A stretch of DNA of 20,002 bases from DASPNM01 sp035626515 (GCA_035626515.1 DASPNM010000032.1:1-20002), one strand, 5' to 3'; counted from the first letter of the stretch, positions 1 to 6,666 are shown. Translations and numbers: made by a program. The notes: generated by a model from the sequence alone, not told the origin.

Positions 1-102
1 TTCCATCTCTGGAGCAACATGACGACCTGGATTTTGCAGAACATGGGCAATGAGAATACCCGCAAGACCCTCGCGCCGCCGAAGGAAACGAAGGGATTTT
101 AG
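1..102 (+). CDS. C-terminal fragment of an unrecognised protein (5' end outside window)
   Basis: Frame 1 is open from the first base to a TAG at 100-102, giving the last 33 residues of a protein. The peptide contains LWSNMTTWILQNMGNENTRK and ends APPKETKGF. The Trp/Met/Leu-rich part could be a helix, and the polar tail looks like a flexible C-terminus. Codon use resembles the neighbours. I do not recognise the family and the fragment is too short to assign. It is called a gene because the stop is followed directly by clearly non-coding repeat DNA. It could still be a chance open frame. Confidence 0.5.
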   Translation, partial: FHLWSNMTTWILQNMGNENTRKTLAPPKETKGF

Positions 103-110
103 TGAAAATG

Positions 111-160
111 GTGGAAGGTTGTTGAAGGTGGTTGAAGGTGGTTGAAGGTGGTTGAAAGTT
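111..160. repeat. Five tandem copies of a 10-bp unit (GTTGAAGGTG)
   Basis: Three perfect copies of GTTGAAGGTG lie at 121-150. They are flanked by degenerate copies at 111-120 (GTGGAAGGTT) and 151-160 (GTTGAAAGTT). The array starts 8 bp after the stop codon of the partial gene. The 10-bp period is close to one helical turn, so the purine-rich part of each unit falls on the same face of the DNA. No coding role is evident. Confidence 0.85.
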
Positions 161-254
161 GTTTCGGATTTTGGTTGTCAGTTTAGAGAGGAGGAAGGAA
201 CATTTTGATTGCACATTCATCATTGAGGTGACACGGGATGATTAACTCTTACTA

Positions 255-404
255 CGACTCCGAGCTCCTGATCCCGACGAATTCGCAAAGCGAATTGTCG
301 GGATGCCGACCGCAAGCGTCGGCACTCCGAACTCCTGACTCCAAAAAAGAACCCCCGACAAAATCGGGGGGCCCTAATCAAAAACCATTAACCATTAAAC
401 CTTA
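255..404. repeat. Intergenic block of degenerate 7-bp repeats around a near-palindrome
   Basis: The 451-bp gap between the partial gene and ubiX holds no convincing gene. Heptads in one register run from 255 (CGACTCC, GAGCTCC, TGATCCC). They lead into a near-palindrome at 273-302, whose arms differ by one bulged base, and a second hairpin with arms TGCCGAC at 304-310 and GTCGGCA at 318-324. Heptads resume at 323-343 (CACTCCG, AACTCCT, GACTCCA). Another heptad run, ACCATTA twice plus AACCTTA, lies at 384-404. A five-codon frame (MKIRR) at 410-427 follows it. It resembles the leader of a Bacteroidota gene but leads nowhere. Confidence 0.7.
343..371 (-). terminator. Orphan hairpin with a T-run on the minus strand
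   Basis: A 7-bp stem pairs CCCCCGA (352-358) with TCGGGGG (364-370) around a 5-nt loop. Read on the minus strand, the stem is followed by TTCTTTTTTGG, which suits an intrinsic terminator. No minus-strand gene lies immediately upstream. On the + strand there is no T-run. It may be a stranded terminator or part of the repeat block. Confidence 0.45.
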
Positions 405-553
405 TCCTATGAAAATTCGTCGCTAATATCGTCATTACTGCCAAACTTCAAAGTTTATCAGCCATTTTTTTGGCGACGTGTACAGCTTTTGATCAGAGTC
501 AATTCGGCCCATTTCCCTACATTATTCTATCTTCAACGGCATTAACAATAAGC

Positions 554-1120
554 ATGTCGGCTGCAAGAAGGATTTTGGTTGCCGTCACAGGCGCAAGCGG
601 CGCGATTTACGCGCGGCAACTGATGCAGAAACTTTCAGCGATCCGTGACCAGTACACGGACCTGGCGATCGTGATGTCGGAAAATGCGCGGGAAGTCTGG
701 CGCACGGAGCTGGGCGACGAAAACTGGAACTTCCCTGGTGCCCGGTTTCACGAAACACAGGATTTTTCTGCTCCGTTTGCTTCAGGCAGCGGGGGATACG
801 ACACGATGATCATTATCCCCTGTTCGATGGGTACGCTGGGGCGCATTGCGTCCGGGATCTCCAATGACCTGGTGACGCGGGCAGCGGACGTTGTTCTTAA
901 AGAAAAGCGGCGCCTTATCTGCGTTCTCCGCGACACACCGTACAACCTCGTGCACATCCGGAATATGGAAACTGTCGCGCTTGCGGGCGGGATCATCTGC
1001 CCGGCTTCACCTTCATTCTACAGCAAGCCGGCCGGGCTCGAGCAGGTGGCGGCTACTGTCGTAGACCGGGTGCTCGATCTGGCCGGTCTTTCCATTCAGA
1101 CTTTTCGTTGGGGAAATTAA
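554..1120 (+). CDS. ubiX: Flavin prenyltransferase UbiX
   Basis: UbiX joins a dimethylallyl unit to FMN, making the prenylated FMN cofactor of UbiD-type decarboxylases; it is a cytoplasmic flavoprotein. The 188-residue product has normal family length. The N-terminal FMN-binding motif VTGASGA is at residues 11-17. The family signature PCSMGTLGRIASGI starts at 89, followed by NDLVTRAADVVLKEKRRL and the RDTPYNLVHIRNM stretch at 126-138. The ATG at 554 puts the first beta strand (RILVAVTG) at the normal place. The open frame extends to 470, but that extension (MATCTAFDQSQF...) resembles nothing in the family and falls in AT-rich leader. No UbiD is visible here. The stop overlaps the stop of the convergent gene by 4 bp. 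Confidence 0.95.
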   Translation: MSAARRILVAVTGASGAIYARQLMQKLSAIRDQYTDLAIVMSENAREVWRTELGDENWNFPGARFHETQDFSAPFASGSGGYDTMIIIPCSMGTLGRIASGISNDLVTRAADVVLKEKRRLICVLRDTPYNLVHIRNMETVALAGGIICPASPSFYSKPAGLEQVAATVVDRVLDLAGLSIQTFRWGN

Positions 1121-2334
1121 CGGGGGGACTTCGCAAAGGGTCTGAAGCTGGCGGACAGCATGACGCCCGCGCTATTCAGTTTTACTTTTCCATATCCCAC
1201 TCCCGAAACCGGCAGTTTGAAATAGGGCTCGGCAGCTACGGAAAAATTGTTGTTCAACCGGCGCTGGTAGCCCCCGGATAGCGTGAGCACAGAAAAGTAA
1301 TGCCTGTTCTGATCACGGATCGTGTACTCGCGGCTGGTGGGCCGGCCGTAGGTATCCTTGTAATGATAATTGTAAGTTTCCTTTTTCATCAGGTAAGAAG
1401 ATGCGCCCGCACCGGCGAACCAGCTTCCCCGGGCCCCGGCAGCGAAGCGATAGCTGAGTGTCACCGGAATTTCGTACACATCGCAGTCGGCGTCCACTTT
1501 GTCAAGGTTTGAGTAGTAGGTCCAGAAAACTGGTGGCGGAGAATATTCATTCGCGCTCGCGGAATAAACTTTCCTTCCGGAGTAGAATCCGGTACGGAGC
1601 GTCAGCCTGTCCCTAAATGTATAGCCAAGTCCTATTCCGCCGAGTAATTTCACCGGGCCGGGGGTGGACCAGCCCGTGGCGCTCAAGTCAGGACCGAGAG
1701 AAGCAGAAAGAGCGAAACCACTCTCGGCGTATTGTTTCTTGCGCGAAGCACGCGACACCATTGTTTCACCTGAAAAAATGAATCCCGGCCGAACGCGCTG
1801 CGAAACCTGCGGTACGGTTGCGCTCGCCAGCGGAGCGGACCCGGCCAGGCTGTTGCCGATCGTAAACTGATCACGAACGGTGCTCTGCTGCTCGTAAAAA
1901 CTTTTTGTTTCTGAATCGGGATCCCTATCGAAATTGAAGGTTGTAAACCGCTTGAAAGAAGCAAGAGCAGAATTCCTGGTATTTCGCGAAATGTTTTTCT
2001 CTCTCAGCATCGCAGGCGACGTAACGAGCTCATCTTTTTTTGTCATGGCATTGTTTGCATCCGGTGGAGTAACTGTCCCGCTTCCGCCAGGTTGCTGCCC
2101 GCTTTTTTCCACCACGGGCATCCCTTTGGAGCGTAGCTCAGTGAACAACACCATCCCCCCTCCGACAGCCAGGCCGAGGAAAAATAACAAGATCAGTCCC
2201 CGGCGGCGGCGCTTGCGTTCCGGGAGGTGCGTGTTGAGCAACCTCCGCATTTTCTTCCATGCGTGTTCGTCATAAGCCGGGTGGTGATGATCGGCTGCAT
2301 CGAGGATTTTTTTATCGAAATCTTCAAACAACAT
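1117..2334 (-). CDS. Anti-sigma-like N-terminus fused to an outer-membrane-type beta barrel
   Basis: The 405-residue product has three parts. Residues 1-45 are charged and helical (DEHAWKKMRRLLNTHLPERK, then a run of Arg), which suits a cytoplasmic segment. Residues 46-66 form one hydrophobic helix. Residues 68-205 are a low-complexity Ser/Thr/Asn/Gln-rich linker. Residues from about 206 to 400 alternate polar and hydrophobic residues with Gly and aromatics (LLGGIGLGYTF, LTLRTGFYSGRKVY, VTLSYRFA, FSVLTLSGGYQRR, GVMLSASFRPF), as in small 8-stranded barrels of Bacteroidota. The start lies inside the sigma factor gene (11-bp overlap), so the two are probably co-translated. Many Bacteroidota ECF sigma factors are followed by such proteins. 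An anti-sigma role for the N-terminus is inferred, not shown. Alternatively it is only a membrane-anchored barrel-like protein. Confidence 0.75.
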   Translation of the reverse strand: MLFEDFDKKILDAADHHHPAYDEHAWKKMRRLLNTHLPERKRRRRGLILLFFLGLAVGGGMVLFTELRSKGMPVVEKSGQQPGGSGTVTPPDANNAMTKKDELVTSPAMLREKNISRNTRNSALASFKRFTTFNFDRDPDSETKSFYEQQSTVRDQFTIGNSLAGSAPLASATVPQVSQRVRPGFIFSGETMVSRASRKKQYAESGFALSASLGPDLSATGWSTPGPVKLLGGIGLGYTFRDRLTLRTGFYSGRKVYSASANEYSPPPVFWTYYSNLDKVDADCDVYEIPVTLSYRFAAGARGSWFAGAGASSYLMKKETYNYHYKDTYGRPTSREYTIRDQNRHYFSVLTLSGGYQRRLNNNFSVAAEPYFKLPVSGVGYGKVKLNSAGVMLSASFRPFAKSPR

Positions 2335-2908
2335 GTTTCGTTTGCTCCCGCTGGTTTTGTTTGAACAAAATATGCTGCAGCTTACGCCGCGCTTTGGACA
2401 GGTTGGACTTTGAAGTCCCTGTCGAAATGCCGAGGTGCTCCGCTATTTCCTCATGGCTCAATCCTTCGATCACGAACAGGTTGAACACCGTGCGGTATCC
2501 AGGTGAAAGCTGCTGGATGGCGCGGATGATCTCCTCGTACGACAAATTGTCCAGCGCTGTAGCATTCACCGAGGCCACCTGGTACACCACATTGTCCAGG
2601 TCCGTCACCATCGAGTGCTTATGATTCTTGCGGAAGTGGTCGATCGCGGTATAAACCATGATCTTTCTAAGCCACCCCTTAAACGATCCGATCACGTCCG
2701 AGTACGCGGGCTGGTAGCGGTGCACTTCCCGGAAGAGCTTCAGGAATCCGTCGTTCAGTATTTCCACCGCATCCTCCTGCCGGCTGGCGTAGCGGTCGCA
2801 GATCGCCATGGCATAACCATAGAAAGTGGTATATATCACCTTCTGGCTCTCGCGGCTGTTCCGGCCGCAGGCCTGCACGTGATGCGTGAGTTCATCTGCA
2901 GATAACAA
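2324..2908 (-). CDS. ECF-type RNA polymerase sigma factor
   Basis: This 194-residue group 4 sigma-70 factor directs RNA polymerase to a stress or envelope regulon. Region 2 spans about residues 24-97, with the core-binding stretch EDAVEILNDGFLKLFREV and the promoter-melting part SFKGWLRKIMVYTAIDHFRK. Region 4 spans about 131-182, with the helix-turn-helix LSHEEIAEHLGISTGTSKSN followed by LSKARRKLQ. The best start is a TTG at 2906-2908. An in-frame stop lies just upstream, and the first ATG further in would cut region 2. The last 11 bp overlap the start of the anti-sigma-like barrel gene, implying translational coupling. The 80-bp gap to the hydrolase upstream could hold a promoter, but I see no clear TAnnTTTG box there. 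Confidence 0.92.
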   Translation of the reverse strand: MLSADELTHHVQACGRNSRESQKVIYTTFYGYAMAICDRYASRQEDAVEILNDGFLKLFREVHRYQPAYSDVIGSFKGWLRKIMVYTAIDHFRKNHKHSMVTDLDNVVYQVASVNATALDNLSYEEIIRAIQQLSPGYRTVFNLFVIEGLSHEEIAEHLGISTGTSKSNLSKARRKLQHILFKQNQREQTKHVV

Positions 2909-2988
2909 AGCTCGCCTCGTTGTAGGTTAACAATCGGAATGGGACAACAAAAGGTTGCCCCTCTTACAATTTACGATTTAAACGGCAG

Positions 2989-4083
2989 TTAGTCCAGCTT
3001 CCAGTTGCGACGGCTGAGAAGATCAAATACCCGCGAGCGGATCTCGCGGATGGGTCGGGGAATATTGCAAAGTAGCACATAAAAGACATTCTTCTCGGGC
3101 AGCCAGCAGTAATCGCCGATGAACCCTCCCTGCGACCCCGTGTGCCCGATCACCGCGATACCCGAATCACGCGTGATGAACCAGGAGTACCCGACGATCG
3201 GGTCCTGCCCGCCCTGCCAGTTAACCGGCTTTCGCACACTCCGCGCCTGGGCAACCATGGACGGAGCCAGAAAAACATTATTCCGTATCGCCTGCTCATA
3301 AGCCCACAGCTCTTCCACACTGCTCCATACGCCCCCGTTTCCGGCGGCAGCGAAAGTGGGTTCTTCTCCGTAATCCAGCTCTTCGAATTCCCCACGGCCG
3401 TTCAGTATATAGCCGTGAGAAACGCCCGCTTCAGGATGAGGGCCATCGGTGATGGTGGAGGTTTGCATCCCCGACGGAACAAAGATTTTGTCGCGAATGT
3501 ATTCCTGCCATTTATTTCGTGTAAGCTGCTCGATGATCAGCGCCAGAGCATTGAACGCAGGATTAGAGTATTTGTAGCGCGTTCCGGGCTGAAAGTGCAG
3601 CGAATCGGTCTCAAGAATCGGCGCCCAGTTCTCTGCATCCTTTGCAGTTATATAGAATTCCCGCTTTTCCTGGACCTTTCTAATGTCCGGAAGTCCCGAA
3701 GTATGCGTGAGGAGGTGATGTAGCCGGATATCCTTTACCACTTCGCCGTGGCGAAAATTGAAATACCGGTTGAGCGGATCCGAGAGCGAGAGCAACCCTT
3801 CCTCTTCCAGCTTCAGAATGCCGAATCCAACAAAAGTCTTGCTGATGGATCCCAGGTTAAAGAGCGTACGGGTGGTGACGGGCTCGCGCGTTCCGAGATC
3901 CGCAACGCCAAAACCGTTTTTGTAGATCACGCGATCGCCGGTGCCAATGAGCACCGCTCCCCCGGGCTCGTCGGCGCGGAAGTATGAAAGAAAAACAGAG
4001 TCCAGCTCACGGTGCAGACCCGTTGCTTTCTGAGCGGAAGCGGTCATGGTCATCACGACTAAAAATGGAACCAATAGTTTCAC
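2989..4083 (-). CDS. Exported serine hydrolase, class C beta-lactamase/PBP-like fold
   Basis: The product has 364 residues. Residues 1-17 form a signal peptide (MKLLVPFLVVMTMTASA, cleavage likely before QK), so it acts in the periplasm or on the surface. Three active-site motifs of the beta-lactamase/transpeptidase fold are present: S79-I-S-K82 (SxxK, with the nucleophile), Y172-S-N174 (YxN) and H314-T-G316 (the HTG form of KTG). The family stretch HHLLTHTSGLPD is at 122-133. HTG rather than KTG favours an esterase, D-aminopeptidase or D,D-peptidase over a true antibiotic-hydrolysing enzyme. The substrate cannot be told. It is last in the four-gene minus-strand cluster, 8 bp after the MFS gene, so it may process something that transporter handles. 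Confidence 0.92.
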   Translation of the reverse strand: MKLLVPFLVVMTMTASAQKATGLHRELDSVFLSYFRADEPGGAVLIGTGDRVIYKNGFGVADLGTREPVTTRTLFNLGSISKTFVGFGILKLEEEGLLSLSDPLNRYFNFRHGEVVKDIRLHHLLTHTSGLPDIRKVQEKREFYITAKDAENWAPILETDSLHFQPGTRYKYSNPAFNALALIIEQLTRNKWQEYIRDKIFVPSGMQTSTITDGPHPEAGVSHGYILNGRGEFEELDYGEEPTFAAAGNGGVWSSVEELWAYEQAIRNNVFLAPSMVAQARSVRKPVNWQGGQDPIVGYSWFITRDSGIAVIGHTGSQGGFIGDYCWLPEKNVFYVLLCNIPRPIREIRSRVFDLLSRRNWKLD

Positions 4084-4091
4084 GCTTAAAG

Positions 4092-5129
4092 TTACGTGCT
4101 GCGTCTCAACCGGCCTGTTGCAAGCAGGAAAAGCAGCGTCATCGACAAGGCAATTCCCACGACCGCCACCTCACCGAAAAGATGTTCCCGGTAGGGAGTG
4201 TAAAATATTACGGCTCCCAGAATAATAGCGGTACCGAACGAAAGAGCCACGGCCCGTTCCGTTTTGCCCTTCGTGGACTGGATCAAAAGTGAGGTCGTCG
4301 CCGGAATGCCCGACTGAAGCAGGGCAATACCGATGCAAAACAAAACCAGGTCTTTCCGGAAAAATGTCAGCAGCGGAGTAGCCGTGGCCAGTGAAAGATA
4401 GACATAAAGCTTCCAGCCAATACGGTCTGCCACCCAGCCGCCGATGATCTTTCCCGCGAAGGCGGCCCCCGCGATCGCCAGCAGCCATTCGTATTCGCGG
4501 TCGTGGATCAGCTGAAAAAGGTTCCAGATCACCGACCGAAGTGCGATGACCGTCAGAAGGAGTATCATCACCAGGTCGTGCCGGTCGAGGTGAAAGGCAC
4601 GCGGGTTGTTATCATCAGAAACTCCGCCAATCGGAAAGCGAAAACGATTCAGCATAAAGAGCATGAGCATCGCTGTTCCCAAAAGCCAGGGAAGTAGGTC
4701 CAAACCCGCGTGAGCCGCATACCCGCCGAAAATAAGTCCCGCTACTCCGGGCGCGGCGAAAACGCCAATGTTCGTCGACCTGTTTTCTTTTGCGCAAACC
4801 GAGCCGCCGGCCACATGATACAGCGCCGAGGCGATACCGGCCAGAAGCACGGGAAGCTGTGGGGTAAAGAAGAACAAGCCGATCGCCGCAGCGTTCAGTG
4901 CATACGCAAGCAGCAGAACCTGCCTGGGTTTTCCAAGCTTTTCCAGCCAGAGCGCCACGGGGTATTGTCCTCCGAACGCCAGCACGTTGTACATGAACAA
5001 TCCCAGCCCTGCCTGCACGATGCTGGATTCGATCTGCACCAGCCTCCCCAGAAAAAAGCCAGCGATGCAATCGTTCAGGCCATGGCCAAACGCGAGCAGC
5101 AGCACGAGTGGACGACGCGGTTCAGACAT
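4092..5129 (-). CDS. Compact 12-helix MFS transporter
   Basis: The 345-residue product is nearly all hydrophobic. About 12 membrane helices can be drawn with very short loops. TM1 carries the polar stretch FGHGLNDCIAGF. The loop between TM8 and TM9 has GGWVADRIGWK, a recognisable form of the major facilitator motif A. It is shorter than typical MFS proteins (about 400 residues), mostly through trimmed loops. The GHxxND pattern in TM1 recalls fosmidomycin-resistance-type (Fsr) carriers, but the substrate is unknown. The start overlaps the end of the upstream small membrane protein gene by 8 bp, and the serine hydrolase gene begins 8 bp after the stop, so all are probably one transcript. Confidence 0.85.
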   Translation of the reverse strand: MSEPRRPLVLLLAFGHGLNDCIAGFFLGRLVQIESSIVQAGLGLFMYNVLAFGGQYPVALWLEKLGKPRQVLLLAYALNAAAIGLFFFTPQLPVLLAGIASALYHVAGGSVCAKENRSTNIGVFAAPGVAGLIFGGYAAHAGLDLLPWLLGTAMLMLFMLNRFRFPIGGVSDDNNPRAFHLDRHDLVMILLLTVIALRSVIWNLFQLIHDREYEWLLAIAGAAFAGKIIGGWVADRIGWKLYVYLSLATATPLLTFFRKDLVLFCIGIALLQSGIPATTSLLIQSTKGKTERAVALSFGTAIILGAVIFYTPYREHLFGEVAVVGIALSMTLLFLLATGRLRRST

Positions 5130-5517
5130 AACGGAGAAGAATGACCAGCACGATATAGCTGGCGAGGTTAATGATCATCGCTGTCACGAGCGTGCGGGTG
5201 AAGAGCTTGTCGCGGTTCAGCATATAGAGCACCGCCGTTTCGACGGCTACAGTAATAAAATAGAACAACAACAATGTCCCGGTCGTAAACGTTGTGAACA
5301 GCGTGCCAACGCGTATGAGCAGAAAGCCCAGCGCCAGCGAGGCGATGTTTGCCAGAAAAGAATCAAGCAGTGCCTTACCAAACCGAAGCGCGTACTTCAT
5401 CCAACGCATGAGTCCCGCTTCCAGCAGGATGGCCGCCAGCATGAACCCGATGCCGGTCCAAAGCTGGTAATTGATCAATGGGGCGGCGGCTTCGTCGAGA
5501 ATCCAGATTTTCGGCAT
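5122..5517 (-). CDS. Small four-helix membrane protein, paralog A
   Basis: The product has 131 residues and four predicted helices, at about 19-38, 50-69, 82-101 and 110-128. I do not recognise a named family. It is clearly paralogous to the gene just upstream (5920-5528): both share LLEA in TM1, a Lys or Arg-rich turn, N..SL..G.LLIR in TM2, E...L.MLNR in TM3 and N...YI.L.I in TM4. The protein is also an internal repeat: Glu33, Asn57 and Ser60 in the first half recur as Glu93, Asn117 and Ser120 in the second, an exact 60-residue offset. The conserved acidic and amide residues inside helices suggest a transport or ligand role, which is inference. Its 3' end overlaps the MFS start by 8 bp. Confidence 0.8.
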   Translation of the reverse strand: MPKIWILDEAAAPLINYQLWTGIGFMLAAILLEAGLMRWMKYALRFGKALLDSFLANIASLALGFLLIRVGTLFTTFTTGTLLLFYFITVAVETAVLYMLNRDKLFTRTLVTAMIINLASYIVLVILLRYV

Positions 5518-5527
5518 GGCGTAAAAT

Positions 5528-5920
5528 TTAATTTAAGCTGATAATCGCCAGCAAGATGTAGGTGACCACGTTCATTACGAGCGCGGCTGTCCACACCCGG
5601 CCGGCGGTTTTGGACCGGTTCAGGAGCATAAGCAGAGATCCTTCCACAATCATGGTAGCGACGAACATGATCCCAAGGTCCTGCAATGCGCCACTTCCTT
5701 CGCTAATCTCTGAATTCGGCAGGGCAAAGCGAATCAGCAGGTAGCCTGCAACCAGGGAAACAAGATTCACAACCAGCGCGTCGAGAAAGCAGCGCGCTGC
5801 ATTGTTGAATTTCATAACCAGCAGGACGATTGCTTCGAGCAGGGTGGCGAGGCCGAGAAAAATAAGTCCGAGCATATAGCCGAGGTACGCGCCCCCGGCG
5901 TCGAGTAGGAAGAAATGCAT
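5528..5920 (-). CDS. Small four-helix membrane protein, paralog B
   Basis: The product has 130 residues with four predicted helices and is the first gene of the minus-strand cluster. It resembles the next gene (10 bp downstream) along its length, including identical placement of Glu93, Asn117 and a hydroxyl residue at 120 in the second half. The first half has Glu29, Asn52 and Ser55, repeating the same pattern with one residue fewer between Glu and Asn. The loop between TM2 and TM3 is longer than in paralog A and polar (PNSEISEGSGALQD). Its function is unknown. The tandem arrangement suggests the two form a heteromer or diverged after local duplication. Confidence 0.8.
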   Translation of the reverse strand: MHFFLLDAGGAYLGYMLGLIFLGLATLLEAIVLLVMKFNNAARCFLDALVVNLVSLVAGYLLIRFALPNSEISEGSGALQDLGIMFVATMIVEGSLLMLLNRSKTAGRVWTAALVMNVVTYILLAIISLN

Positions 5921-5935
5921 AATGGCTTGTTTCGC

Positions 5936-5972
5936 TAAAAATAATTATTTAATTGTTAACAGGAATTTCAAA
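5936..5972 (-). promoter_or_regulatory. Possible promoter of the four-gene membrane cluster
   Basis: On the minus strand TATTTTTA (5943-5936) matches the Bacteroidota -7 box TAnnTTTG at 7 of 8 positions, 15 nt before the ATG of paralog B. A TTTG at 5972-5969 is 25 bp further upstream, slightly beyond the usual 17-23 bp spacing. The surrounding AT-rich stretch is the only such region before the cluster. Confidence 0.3.
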
Positions 5973-6040
5973 TGGCATCGCAGTTCTCAATTTATTTTTA
6001 AGCCGCAAACAAATCTGGAAAAACGCAACATCTTCAAAAA

Positions 6041-6388
6041 ATGAAAACGATTTTACTTGCATTGGGACTGCTTGCCGGTGTTGGATCTTTCGCGCAGGAC
6101 AGCACCCGCCTGGAGCAATACTGCACCATGGTCGCCACGCCGCGGCTGCTCAGCACCCGCGTTACCGTTGACATTGATTACGGCGAGGAAAGAAGCATCT
6201 GGAAGGACCATCGCGTCAAAGACGAGGAGGGCCGCCTCAAAAAATTCAACACGGTGGTGGACGGACTCAACTACCTCGGTAAGATGGGCTGGAAGCTGGT
6301 AAATGCATTCCCCGTCGTTACCTCGGGAGGCGTGCAGATTTATCACTACGTGTTTCGGAAGGAGTTCAGGCGGAGCGAGGTGGATTGA
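6041..6388 (+). CDS. Small secreted protein of unknown function
   Basis: The product has 115 residues. Residues 1-18 form a signal peptide (MKTILLALGLLAGVGSFA), so it is probably periplasmic. The mature part begins QDSTRLEQYCTMVATPRLLS and includes VTVDIDYGEERSIW and NTVVDGLNYLGKMGWKLVNA, ending in IYHYVFRKE. Similar short proteins with an 'LNYxGKxGWxxVNA' core and one Cys near the N-terminus are common in Bacteroidota. They recall the DUF4177 pattern, but I cannot assign a role. It is divergent from the membrane cluster, 120 bp away. The gene ends at TGA 6386-6388, and a heptad repeat run starts 3 bp later. Confidence 0.8.
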   Translation: MKTILLALGLLAGVGSFAQDSTRLEQYCTMVATPRLLSTRVTVDIDYGEERSIWKDHRVKDEEGRLKKFNTVVDGLNYLGKMGWKLVNAFPVVTSGGVQIYHYVFRKEFRRSEVD

Positions 6389-6390
6389 GG

Positions 6391-6643
6391 AGTCAGAAGT
6401 CGGAAGTCGGCTCGTAAGTCAGAAGACGGAAAACGCGGCATTGTCGACTTTGACATTCCCCATTCGCTGTTCGATTTCAGCGCCTTTGCCCATTCGCGAC
6501 TCTGCGTGAAAGACAATGAGCGGTGACGAATAGTAATGGGCAATAAGCCTGAATGTCCACTTCGACGTTCAAGGTTCAATGTTCGATATTCGCTTGTGGA
6601 CGCCGCCCTTCGACATTTAATATTCAATATTCGATATTTCGCC
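6391..6643. repeat. Three runs of degenerate 7-bp tandem units
   Basis: The 304 bp between the small secreted protein and the VOC gene hold no gene. Run 1 (6391-6430) contains AGTCAGA, AGTCGGA, AGTCGGC, a 5-bp break, AGTCAGA and AGACGGA. Run 2 (6561-6595) contains TTCGACG, TTCAAGG, TTCAATG, TTCGATA and TTCGCTT. Run 3 (6609-6643) contains TTCGACA, TTTAATA, TTCAATA, TTCGATA and TTTCGCC. Runs 2 and 3 belong to one sequence family, separated by 13 bp of GC-rich spacer; run 1 is a different family with the same period. Confidence 0.85.
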
Positions 6644-6666
6644 CTGCCTTTGCCTGCTTCCGCCCC

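Noticed and set aside
111..160. Possible CRISPR array
   Set aside because: Units are contiguous 10-mers without spacers. The heptad and 11/12-bp blocks likewise have no spacers, and no cas genes are present.
238..426. 62-codon open frame on the + strand before ubiX
   Set aside because: It is made of the heptads, palindrome and hairpin of the repeat block, with no protein-like pattern.
3142..3723. 193-codon + strand frame inside the serine hydrolase region
   Set aside because: It is antisense to a gene with three intact catalytic motifs and a signal peptide, and its translation shows no domain. The + strand frames within the MFS gene (4710-5144, 4987-5541) are shadows too.
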